Assembly (NCBI GenBank): GCA_940337035.1
Contig: CALNHX010001041.1
Location: forward strand, 1 to 64,000
Length of the DNA: 64,000 bases
Direction: 5' to 3'
DNA from: Agriotes lineatus
Lineage: Eukaryota > Arthropoda > Insecta > Coleoptera > Elateridae
How positions within the stretch are numbered: the stretch's first letter is position 1; each line of letters opens with the position of its first letter. Under the pieces are notes generated by a model. It had not been told where the DNA came from. It was given only the letters and a program-made list of their open reading frames with translations, and ran no database searches. Positions 44,404 through 54,985 of the stretch are shown piece after piece. A program made the translations under genes and the position numbers.

Positions 44404-45190
44404 AAAAAATCTGGCGAGGCATTTCCAACACTGTTTCAAGCAGCAAAAAAGGGGCAAGATTGCAAAAATTGTGCATTTAAAATGTTCAATTCAATACTAA
44501 GAATAGTTTTTTTTTTGGATTATATACATACATAGGTACCTATTTTATTTATTCCGTTTTGCACATATTTGATTCAATTATTGCATATAATACCAAAATG
44601 GGATTGAAGGAACTGATAATAAAACAGCAAGGAATTGTAATGGAACTTGGAAGAGAAAAAGCTAAAAGTAGTAAAGCAGAAAAAGACAGATTATACGAAG
44701 ATGACAATGGCAAAAATAATGGATATGCATACCTACTGATAAAGTTCAACAAGGAGAAAGTGAAATGGGAAAGAAATACGACACAGAAAGTGACAGAAAC
44801 AAAGAAGTAAAACGTACGCCAAAGAAGGTAAACAAATAAAAGATTATCTGCAGTAAGAATTTATAGAAGAAGTACAAAATATAGATATGAATTACCTTCG
44901 GTATAACCGAAAAAAAAAAATAAAGGAAAATGAAGTATAGAGTTGCTAATTGAGTACTGGTTGTTATGGTCAGGAGTGGACAAGAAGGAATACGGAAGAG
45001 CTGGAGGGGCAGTAGTATTGTAAACAAGTTAGAGTACCACCAAGCACAATAAAACTGCGGAAAATATGTGAACTAAATCTAAAATTCAAATAAGGCGGAA
45101 CTAAAAAACCAATAAAGAGCAAGCTTGGCGTTGAGGTACATTCTCACAAAAAAAGACACAAACGTCACTTCGTTATTGCTGCTATCTCGT
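44404..45190. other. Spacer with weak open frame
   Basis: Counterpart of 11905-12690. Contains the 83-codon frame 44559-44810 discussed for copy A. No gene is called. Confidence 0.3.
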
Positions 45191-45215
45191 TAGACCCTTT
45201 CTCTTTCTCTCTCCC

Positions 45216-47061
45216 TTGTCGTAATTCTTCGAATCCGAAAGTCGTGATTTGTGCAAACTAATTATAGTTGGTATGTCGGTTTATGATGTTTCTCCAATCA
45301 TCTCTATCCTCTGCCAGTCTGATGTTTTCTTCAAGATTGTTTCCAGTTAGTTCTTTAATTTCATCTAACCACCTTCTTGGCGATCTACTTCTAGGTCTTT
45401 TTCTTGCTACCTTCCCCTGTACGGCCAGTTTTTTCAAATTGTTCTCAGTTCTACGGGACACATGTCCAAAGTAGTGATGGGAAGTTTCGATACTTTTGCG
45501 GACTCGTTCATTCCAATCCCATTCCGCAAGTGGAACCAGTCTGTCGGATTCGTTCCTCAGAACAAAATCGAATTTGCTACCCGGTAATTTGGATCTCGGA
45601 ACAAACAACGCGCTGCGCTTCTCACGATCTCGGCTTCTCGGTAAAGACCGTATTAGTGACTTCAGTAGGAAATGCAAACGGGAATCCTATGTAGAAGGTC
45701 CAGTTCAAAAACATCATGGTATTAACATTATAAACAAAGGTAGAAATTGACATTCGAACTCAACAAATTGTTAAGCCAATTTTCCTATTACCCTGTAAAA
45801 TATATAATTTTTTCTGTAGCATGATATAAATTAATAGCCAAAAATCTTTATATTTGCAAAAAAGTAGTTTGGCCATGTTTCCATTTAAATGTTCATTGAA
45901 AACATTTGTTTAGAAGCGAGAAAATGTTATCGTGACCTCACTGATACGGGTTTTTAAGTATTGGTAATTGGTTGCCACAAAGCCGCCAAAAGCCGTAAAT
46001 CACTGATAACTGATAAAAAAGTATCATGTGTCGCCTGTCCATAATCGTTTGCTGTTCCCCCTCAACTTAAGACAAAACATTGTATTGTATTCTGTATTGA
46101 AATGGAATGAATAACGCAATGCCAAAGGAATGAATGTCTTCGAGATGTGACGCTTTCGCGACCTTTTCGATCCTTGAAACGAATCCGGACTCGAAACTTG
46201 GATTCGATCCAAATCGATCCTGATCCGGATTCGTTCCTTTGTACCGAATCCACCCGGATCGACACATCGCTAGCCCAAGGTATTGTAATATTCTTTTTTG
46301 TACAGTATTGACCAGTCTATGTGGTACTCCTATTTCTTGTATAACTCAGTTATTGGTACGATGTTCTGTCCATTTTATCCGTAACAATCTTCGCCAGCAC
46401 CACATTTCGAAAGCATTGATCTTTTGTTTATCTACTTTTTCATAGTCCACGATTCCGAGGCATACAGTGCTATTGGAAATACTACTGATTTTTGACATCT
46501 TTGTTATCTTCCTGTCTTTCTAGATCCTTTTCAGCTTAGTTACAGCAGCTATTGCCATTTTTAGTCTTCTTTTTATTTCGTTAGAGCAGTTTCCTGTATT
46601 TTCAATGAGTGGGCTAAGATAAATATATTGGTTTGTCATTTTTATCTCTCCACAGTAATTTTCGTCTATTTCTATGTTTCCTGTTGTTATTAACACGATT
46701 TTACATTTACTTTATGTGTTAGTCCTAGTTTACTGCTTTCTTGCTCTACGATATCTGATAAGTTCCTTCGTGCCTTTCGGTGTTTTAGTTATTAAAACTG
46801 TATCATCGCTGTAACTTAAATTGTTGATTGTAACGCCACCAATTTTGATTCCACCATTCTATTGAACTAAAATTTTTCTCATGATGTATTCCCCGTATAT
46901 GTTAAAAAGAAGAGGGGATAATATGCAACCTTGTCTAACACCTTTTTGCAAGGTAAATATATCTGAGAGCCTCTCGTTTATCCTCACTTGTGAAGTACCA
47001 TTTTCGTATAATTGTTTAATCAAGACCAAATGTTAGTGGGTACCCATTTCGATTAAAACTT
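45216..47061 (-). pseudogene. LINE, minus strand, C-terminal half (copy B)
   Basis: Counterpart of 12714-14284: C-terminus with RPRSRSPRRWLDEIKELTG (45,460-45,260), thumb and RT core in several frames. It is interrupted by the hAT-like MITE 45472-46272 and then by the Gypsy element at 47062; it resumes at 57615. Confidence 0.7.
45472..46272. mobile_element. hAT-like MITE with TAGTGATG/CATCGCTA ends (copy B)
   Basis: Longer paralogue of 12970-13496 that keeps about 270 bp lost in A, including sequence with a repeated GATTCGTTC-type motif. The flanks are GTCCAAAG (45464-45471) and GCCCAAGG (46273-46280). Confidence 0.7.
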
Positions 47062-49715
47062 TGTAAGGGAAGATAGACGGTCGGCCTTACCTTTTGGCGA
47101 AAGTTATATTGGATATTTTGCCGGCTGGTAACTATCGGCCTAGTTGGGCTAGCTCGCCGCGAGGGTCGCAGGGTTCCAGCTATGCTGAAAGAGAATACAA
47201 AAAAAAAGAAAGGAGTGGGCGCCAGGTCCTAGACTCAGATCCAATTCCTTGTGCCAGACCTTACACAAGGTCGAAGATAAAAACCAGCAAGTCAAAAATA
47301 AGCAAATCAACAACCAATGAATAGATCACAGCTTTATTTTAAATATTGGTGGGTACTATAGTGCATGGCTAACATATATATATATATATATATAAATCAC
47401 AGCAGGCAGTAGGCAGTATTAGTTACAAGTAGCAAAGGCGATACTTGGCAATAAGTATGAACCTTTGTATATTTCTAGCAACAACAACGAAAACACACAG
47501 TATGCGACATGCAATAATAAATATAAATATAAATATGAATATAAATATCGAGCAAACAGTAGCCCACGAGCAGTAATAACTATGACCTGTGAATGGGCTA
47601 ACACATTAAAACATTGCGCGGTTAAAAACGGAGCGTAGCGAGTATTAAATTACAAAACAAAAAAAAGATTAGTCTCTGTGAGGCAGGATATAGCAGGGCC
47701 AGGTTATGCAAGCTCTCAGCTGATGCGAAACCCCGAATATCAGCTCAGAAAGATTCTAAAGTAATTATCCCAAAATTTCTAATGTCAAAACTAACAGAAT
47801 ATATGCCCATATAGTGACAGAGCAGTTTTCTCATTGGAAATACATCAGGTACATAAATGAACGCTAAAGCAATCGCTTGAATAAACCTTCGGCAAACTTG
47901 TACCTACGTAGAGGCTCGCAAATAAATTACAATAACGCGGAAAAATCGCGAACGCCGCAAACAGAGTTCCGACAAAATAATTAACGGGTTCACGCGACTC
48001 CAAAGTAAGACAATCGGCTACCGTAATCGGTTCTCTAGCCACTATACGCTAAATATGACGTCAGACCTCAGCGACCGACATGCAAATGGCGTCGAAATAA
48101 ACCCGAGGATATCGAGCAAACCGTAGGCAACATGCGGTAAGTACTGCCTTAAAACTGAAATACTAGCGCGGATGACCTAACATACAATTTGCAGGGGAGC
48201 TCAATGGGGCGCGGCGGCCGACAAACCCCCAGTCCTCAGCAGCGGAACCACCTAAACAGAACTCTAGTAAGCGTTCTGACGTTAATTCGCCAGGCTGCCC
48301 ATGAATGCAGATAAGGCAGCAGCATGAGGGCTAATTTAAACTGTAAATTCGTAGGTTCCACGGAGACGCCGTGGTTCGGGGCCAATTCAAAACCGAAGGC
48401 TGTCTTTACCAATTCGGGTAAGCTCGATTAAAGATCCAATAAAGATCAGTAGCCTGCACAAAATGGGCGCTCGAAATTTGCAATAGCCCTATCATAATAA
48501 CGCATTAAAATTATACAAAAGCATGCACTAACATCTAACTAGACGAAGCATTGCTATGCCAAAAATATCATACATGCCCTATCTGTTAACGAGACGAGAT
48601 TCTAATAACTAACTATAAGATTACACCAAGCACAAGAAGTGATAACTAAATCAGTTTCTTGCCTGTAGAAAAAAACATGTCGGCTCCTAACCTTTGGCCT
48701 GCGGGGGGGGGCCGACGACGGCAGAAGCAACGGGGGTTCCGGCAGACACAGCGGGAGGCCCAGCGGACCGAGGAAGCGGTGATTGTGTCGCAGATGAGTG
48801 CAGTGCTACACCCTCTAGCGTAGCTCCCAGGGAATTGCAGAATTCCTTGACTACTCGCTAATTTCAGGAGCCCGAATCGACGGTTTGGGTGCCCGCGGAG
48901 AGCAGCCGAACGAGGAATGCTAAGCCTCTTCAGATAGGAGTCCAACCTCTCGCAGGAAGCGTCCAAACTCTCCCAAGATCGTAGCCGACAGGAAATGGCA
49001 TCCCACAGTAAATGGCTATAACGCACAACATCCAAATAAGTCCCAAATAAGAAGAAACTGGCCTTATCTTACCTCACGCTGGAATTGAGCCAGAGGAAAG
49101 GGCAGAAACAATGCCGGCCTCAAACGAATCCGCAGTTGCGAAGGACGTAAGTATAACCAAATCAAATACGAACGTCTTAAGGGCACATGTGCTTTTTCAG
49201 ATCCTCCGAAAAATCAAAACGGAGCTGAGCTATACTAATTAGCTCACAAATTTAAGCACACGGCCGAGGCACTAGCAGCTTGCACCAAGTTTAAAATGGA
49301 AAAGAGCTCAAAAATCCACCAGCTACCAGTTATCAAAACTTTCCAAAATTTTTGGGCCAGAAGATGCGAAAAAACCAGCTTGGAAAGTGTGACTGCAAGA
49401 AATGATATCCTTTATCTAGCAACAAATAGAATAGTGCAGAATAATTTGCAACAGGGGTTGCCTAAGCGCCATATACAAATATCTGTAGGAATATGACCAA
49501 AATAAATTTAATTAGTAGAATATGGGTAATTATTCGAAGAGTTGCTTACCAAACTGCTTGGTAATTATAGGAAAATAATTAAAAATAAGATACAGCTAAT
49601 TATACCTAGTTTAAAGCATGCAAAAATTGGCAAAAGCCAATCATAAATATTCAAGTTCAGAATTCAGCTAGCAAAGGTAAGATACTACGGGGGACACTCC
49701 AAAAATATCGTAACA
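47062..49715 (-). repeat. 3' LTR (in coding orientation) of Gypsy element
   Basis: 2654 bp. On the coding strand it runs from TGTTACGATATTTTTGG to CCTTACA. It contains a long TA run near 47370-47392. Open frames such as 48646-49035 are present in both LTRs but show no recognisable domain. Confidence 0.93.
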
Positions 49716-49732
49716 AATCCTCCCCCCACAAA
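49716..49732 (-). promoter_or_regulatory. Polypurine tract of Gypsy element
   Basis: On the coding strand, TGTGGGGGGAGGATT lies directly before the TGTTACG start of the LTR, the position expected for the plus-strand primer. Confidence 0.65.
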
Positions 49733-50099
49733 AGGGAGGGTAAATCACCCCAGATTTACCCGACCATACAAATGCCAACAAAAGAAATCGCCCTAAGAGA
49801 AAAAAAACGATGCCTGCCGGAAGGAAACACGAAGGGAAGGAACGAAGGATTTAAAGAAGTAGACAAGGAGAGAGCATCATCGAAGACAACTAGACACCAA
49901 CCTCTTCCATCGCTGCAAGATGACGTGAGCTGCGCCGGTGGAAGGGAAGGCTACGTCAGGTTGCAACAAGGATGCACCCGAAACGCAAACACCTCGGAAA
50001 AATGCGGAATGGGAGACAGGAAAGCGAACAACACAGAAGAAGGAAGGGAAAGGAAAACCAACCTCAACCAAGGGTTAAGTACTTAGGCCCAGGATCGAC
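49733..50099. other. Region between pol and the 3' LTR
   Basis: The plus-strand frame 49772-50086 is a shadow of the element. On the coding strand I see no envelope-like or chromodomain-like sequence. The end of pol may originally have extended into it. Confidence 0.4.
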
Positions 50100-53000
50100 C
50101 TACAGCACTGAAGCTATCTCCAAATGACGGAAGATAGAACGGATATCCAAAATAACACGAAGTATAAAGAGAACGAACACAGCAAAAAGAGGGAACATCC
50201 CTTTCAAACAAAAAAAAAATGAGACAGAACGATCGTAGGCCCTAGCAAGACGTACTTTTACTTCTTTGTACAATCGTTGCAGCGCTTTGGCTCTTATATT
50301 GGGGTTTTCGTCCCTTATGACACGAAGTTCGGGACCTTCATCTTCAGGTCTTCCTTCAGGATTCCCGTCGAGTGTAATTTCTCGGCCAAAATTCAAAAAG
50401 TAGGGGCTATGACCAGTGACATCATGCTTGGAGGTTCTTATGGCACAAGCGACTTGTTGTAAGTATTTATCCCACTCACGTTGTTTGTCGGACACGTACG
50501 CTGTAAGCATTGTTTTCAGAACACGATTGATGCGTTCCGTTGGATTTGCCTGAGGGTGATACAACGCTGTAAACGCTATTCTGCAGCCATAGTTCCTAGC
50601 CAAGGCAGTAAATTCGCGACTCTTGAACTGGACACCATTGTCGCAGATAATTCTTTTCGGAGCGCCAAACAATAAAAATACGTTCTCTTCAACGTGACGT
50701 ACGACTGCAGCGGCCGTAGCCTTACGAAGGGGAAACACAAGAGGGAGTTTAGAGAAACAATCAGCCACTACGAGTATATACTGATATCCCCGAGAAGAAC
50801 GAGGTAGAGGTCCTATGAGGTCCATACAGATGACCTCCCAGGGCTTCGAGATGTTTGTGTGACCTCCCATATGTCCAGCGGGTGGTCGTTGGTCAGGCTT
50901 AGTGCGGGAACACACCTTGCAGTTGCGAATGTAGCGCAGAACGTCCGTTCGCATCTTGGGCCAGTAGTACCTCTGAGCTATACGACCTAAGGTTTTCGAA
51001 ACGCCAAGATGTCCTGAGGTAGGATCATCATGATTACGTCGTAGTATTTCTGAACGTTTGTCCTTAGGTAGAACTATCTTCCAATCTTCATTGGCCTGCA
51101 TGAGTTCTGGATACGGGCTCCTAACATGTTTGTAGAGTTGCGAATTCGACTCGCGCCAAGCAGGGTAGTGCTGTGGATCGTTGCGGACTTTTAGGCGCAT
51201 CCGAGCATACCAGCGATCTCGAATATCGTCGTCCTCAGTGACTTCATCGACAATAGGTACGGACCTGGATAGAGCATCAGGTACGACATTGTCTTTGCCC
51301 TTGCGATGTATGACGTTAAAATTGTATTGTTGTAGGCGTATGGCCCAACGCGCAATGCGTCCTATGGGATCTTTAATATTATGCAACCACTTGAGGGCGT
51401 AGTGGTCGGTCACGACGTCGAACTTAGTTCCCTCGATGTACGGGCGAAGTTTTTCGATGGCGAAGAGTACCGCGAGACATTCACGTTCCGTTGTGCTGAA
51501 CTTCCGCTCATTCTTCGTGAGCGAACGGCTTATATAGCAGACGACCTTCTCTCCCTTAGGATACGTCTGGGACAAGACGGCTCCGAGTCCATAACCAGAG
51601 GCGTCCGTCTGAATAGTGAAGGGCCGACTGAAATCTGGGCAAGAGAGCACAGGGGCCGAGACGAGGCAGTCTTTAATGGTGTCAAATGCGGTTTGACATT
51701 CCTCAGACCAAACAAACTTCTGGTTCTTGCGAAGCAGACGAGTCATAGGTGACACTACGGACGAAAAGTTGGGTACCAAGATGCCATTCCCAACATTCTT
51801 CTAACCTCTGGGACCGTCTTGGGGTTAGGGATGTTCAAGATGGCTGCGACCTTTTCCGGGTCGACAAGCAGACCATTGGAGTTGACGACGTACCCCAGGT
51901 ACTTCAATTCGGGCTTACAAAAGTGACACTTCTCCCGGTTCAAAGTTAGGCCGGCCTTGGCGATCCTAGATATGACTTCCTTCAGGACCTCCAGGTGTTT
52001 TTCGAAGGTAGGAGTGCAGATAATAACGTCATCCAAGTATGTGAAAGCGTAAGGTTCTAGGTCGGCACCAATAACTCGGTCGATAAGACGTTGCCAAGTC
52101 GCCGGGCGGTATGAAGACCGAACGGGAGGCGACAAAATTGATACAACCCACGATTAGGGACAGTGAAAGCAGTTAGCGGGCGGCTAGCGACGGAAACCAG
52201 CACCTGAAAGTAAGCTGACTTGACATCTAACGTGGTCAGGTATTGTGCATCACGTAACTTGTCCAAAATGTTGCTGATGTACGGAAGTGGATAGGCATCC
52301 GGTTGGCTCACCTTGTTGAGCTTCCGATAGTCTACGCAGAAACGGTAAGAACCATCCTTCTTCTTTATCATAACAATGGGTGATGACCATGCCGATGTTG
52401 AAGGTTCTACAATGCCCTTTTCTAACATATCGTCGAGCTCTTCATTCACGTGCTTTTGTAAAGCAGGCGAGATTGGGTAGTAGCGATGCTTAATTGGTTC
52501 AGCATCCGTCTTGATTACGTGTTCCACTAAATGGGTACATCCTACACCATCTCCTATCAAGGAAAAAGCTTCGCTGACAGTCTGATCAAGCACAGATTGT
52601 TCGTCGTTCGTGAGGTGTTCAGTCGAACGGATCGCGGCGATTTGCTCATCAGCCGAGGCTTTGGAGAAGGTCCATTCCCCATGGCGAAGATCTGGCACAA
52701 GGGCCATCCTCTTCCAGAAGTCGGTGCCCAAAATTAGTGTATGTGGGAGTGAAGGGATAACCAGGACTTCGAAAGTTCTCACGCGATCTCTCAGTACGAT
52801 GGGAACGGTAAGTGTACCTATGCTATGGCATTTCTCACCGTTGGCGACGCTGCAGGTGGTAGATTTAGCAGAGCTTAATTTGCACACGTCTTTCAATACT
52901 TCCCATCCTTGGCGACCTAAAATGGTACGGCTCGCGCCGGAGTCCAACAAACCAAGTAGGTCCTTGCCGTAAACAGAGACTCGAAGATAGGGCCTCTCAT

Positions 53001-53154
53001 CTTTACTGGCGTGACTTAAGATGAAATCGAGCAGAATACGATGTCCAGTAGGTATGTCATCCGTTTCTCGAGATTGGGAGACGACATTGGCCTCAGAAAT
53101 GGTGGCGGGAAAAGACGCTAATCGGCCTCTTAACGCCTTCCGTTCCCGTTTCCC
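50100..53154 (-). pseudogene. Gypsy Pol: protease, RT, RNase H, integrase (two frame breaks)
   Basis: The frame is entered by a -1 shift at 53148-53154. Protease LLDSGASRTILG (about 52,950); RT with SPIVMIKKKDGSYRFCVDYR, TLDVKSAYFQV and YLDDVIICT (about 52,040); RNase H with QTDASGYGLGAVLSQ (about 51,610) and the later TDHYALKWL; integrase HHCC zinc site (HDDPTSGH and CKVCSRTK, about 51,030-50,910), then DLIGPL, DNGVQFKS and PQANPTERINRVL as the DDE core (to about 50,500). A 1-nt loss near 52,108 and a small deletion near 51,775 break the frame. The C-terminus after about 50,240 runs into a poly-T region and unrelated sequence. Function: reverse transcription and integration. Confidence 0.92.
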
Positions 53155-54719
53155 GAACAGGAAGGGCAGGTACGAATTGTGAAGTCGGCTTTACCGCAGC
53201 GATAGCATTTCAGTTTGAGCGGCGATGGACACTGAGCTACGCGATGGTCGGGCTTCCCACAGTTCCAGCACACACCATAGGGTCGAGCGGCTGTAACATC
53301 GCAGACTTGTCCTTCGGCAGAGGGACTAGGAGTGGAACTAGTTTCCTCAATGGCAGCAGCTCTAGCTCCAAAACGGGGCTTGTGATAAGCCAAATCGGGT
53401 TCGAGAGCCTGATAAGGCGGAGGTGGATTCTTGAACCTTGAAGATCGCACCTTAGCATCCTCAATCAGTTTGCCAAGTTGTTTAAGCTGAGCGATACTCG
53501 TTGGGGAGTAGAGAGCCAGTTGTGCCTGTAAGTATGGTTGCAAGTTTCTACGCATAATCTCTATGCGCTCCATTTCTACAGGTAAACGAGAAAGGCGACT
53601 AAAAAGGTTCTCCATAATAGCAACATAGACCGTCACGGGCTCATCGGGTCCTTGGGTTCTACTACGGATCTCATCCCATAGGCTGATTTCATAATCACAA
53701 GGCAGGAAAGCGGCTTTCAAAGCGATGATCAATTCGTCCCAAGAACGAATAGTGTTGCGAATGGAACGAAACCAAATTCGAGCGTTGCCAGTGAACAATT
53801 CGATGGCAGCAGCAAAAAGTTGATCCTTGGACACGTTTCGAGCTATGCGAGTTTCTTCAATTTCTTCTAAAAAGCTAGTTAAGCCATTTCCTCCATCGAA
53901 GGTGATCCTCCATTTGTTGATGGCTAAATAGTTGGCAGTCGAAGTGTGTCTATGCGACGCAGACTGGTTGACATCTTCGGCAGCAGAAGAACGACGATTG
54001 ACAGCATCAGCAAAGGGCGGATAATCTAAGTATATGCCAGGCTGCATGGCTGAGCTACTAGGAATAGGCTGAGGGGCAAAGAACTGTGAAGTGGACAAAG
54101 GATGACTCCACGTAACCGAGCTAGCAATAGGACGAATAGGCAAGGCAGCGTCTTCCTGAGACGTAGTGGCAGCAGAGCTATGGGGGCAAATATGAGTTTT
54201 CTGGGGCGAAGCTACTGAACCGTCCTCCGAGCTTGAATCACTCGGTGCAGCTGTTGTGTCGTTGCGAGCTTGGGTATCAACGTGAAGCTGAAGTTTCGCT
54301 TCCAAGGCGGCAATTAGTTGTTCGCATCTAACCTTCAAAGACTCCAACCTAGAAGCGGAATCTGGTTCTGCTATAATATGACCTAGTCGACCTTGAACAT
54401 GAAGAAGGCGAGTACCTAAACGTTGTGCATCATTGTCCAAGTTCCTAGAGGTGCAACTGTCAATTTCGGCAGCTAAAATAGAAAGTTTGTCTTCGCAAAC
54501 CGCGAGTTCGTCAGTAGCGTCCAAAGATACGGGAGTGAAAGTGACATTCATAAGAAGATCTATCTTCATACGAGCACGGAGTAATTTACGTTTGTCTTGG
54601 ACGTTGCCCTGAATGGCAATGTCTCTAACTCGAAGCTCATAATCGAGCTCATCGACGAACAAACGATTAACATCTAATCTAAATACCATCTTGCTGTTCC
54701 AACAGGACAAGATGATCAA
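53130..54719 (-). CDS. Gypsy Gag polyprotein, intact
   Basis: 529 codons uninterrupted. The N-terminal half has Ser/Thr/Pro-rich linkers; a retrotransposon Gag-type domain follows with NARIWFRSIRNTIRSWDEL and the LWDEIRSRTQGPDEPVTVY region. It ends with two zinc knuckles, CWNCGKPDHRVAQC and CYRCGKADFTIRTC, the second lacking the usual His. It builds the particle and binds the RNA. The start codon at 54719 is assumed; 54680 is an alternative. The stop lies 16 nt after the slippery site. Confidence 0.9.
   Translation of the reverse strand: MIILSCWNSKMVFRLDVNRLFVDELDYELRVRDIAIQGNVQDKRKLLRARMKIDLLMNVTFTPVSLDATDELAVCEDKLSILAAEIDSCTSRNLDNDAQRLGTRLLHVQGRLGHIIAEPDSASRLESLKVRCEQLIAALEAKLQLHVDTQARNDTTAAPSDSSSEDGSVASPQKTHICPHSSAATTSQEDAALPIRPIASSVTWSHPLSTSQFFAPQPIPSSSAMQPGIYLDYPPFADAVNRRSSAAEDVNQSASHRHTSTANYLAINKWRITFDGGNGLTSFLEEIEETRIARNVSKDQLFAAAIELFTGNARIWFRSIRNTIRSWDELIIALKAAFLPCDYEISLWDEIRSRTQGPDEPVTVYVAIMENLFSRLSRLPVEMERIEIMRRNLQPYLQAQLALYSPTSIAQLKQLGKLIEDAKVRSSRFKNPPPPYQALEPDLAYHKPRFGARAAAIEETSSTPSPSAEGQVCDVTAARPYGVCWNCGKPDHRVAQCPSPLKLKCYRCGKADFTIRTCPSCSGNGNGRR
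53148..53154 (-). promoter_or_regulatory. -1 frameshift slippery heptamer G GGA AAC
   Basis: On the coding strand the gag frame reads G-GGA-AAC, the X-XXY-YYZ pattern. Shifting -1 here enters the pol frame, which is then open to the protease. A possible 6-bp stem (GGCGUU with AGCGUC, loop of 12) starts 10 nt downstream. Known retroviral sites use this heptamer. Confidence 0.75.
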
Positions 54720-54985
54720 AAAAACTTATTTAAGCTAGACTTATAACTATCCAAGCAAGAACCTGTAATTAAGCATGCAATAAACAAACCTATAACTAGC
54801 AATAATCAATTGTAAATACCCAACAAGTATCGACAATAAATAATACCAAATGTAAATCACCTAGCCAATAATAAATTCTAACACCCTAACAGTTCGATTT
54901 GCACTATAGTACCACCAAGTACCCTAATAACGACGTAGTCAAAAATCCCTTCAAGGCCCCAAAGCGTTGGGCGTCAAAATCTTCT
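54720..54985 (-). other. Gypsy 5' leader and putative primer-binding site
   Basis: Non-coding leader between the LTR and gag. On the coding strand, a few bases after the LTR, TGACGCCCAACGC (about 54,967-54,979) resembles the TGGCGCCCAAC type of primer-binding site. The matching tRNA was not identified. Confidence 0.5.

Noticed and set aside
48646..49035. 129-codon frame in the Gypsy LTR as a gene
   Set aside because: No domain; the paired LTR has it changed and interrupted (56606-56863).
49772..50086. 104-codon plus-strand frame beside the Gypsy LTR
   Set aside because: Opposite to the coding strand of the element and without any recognisable feature.
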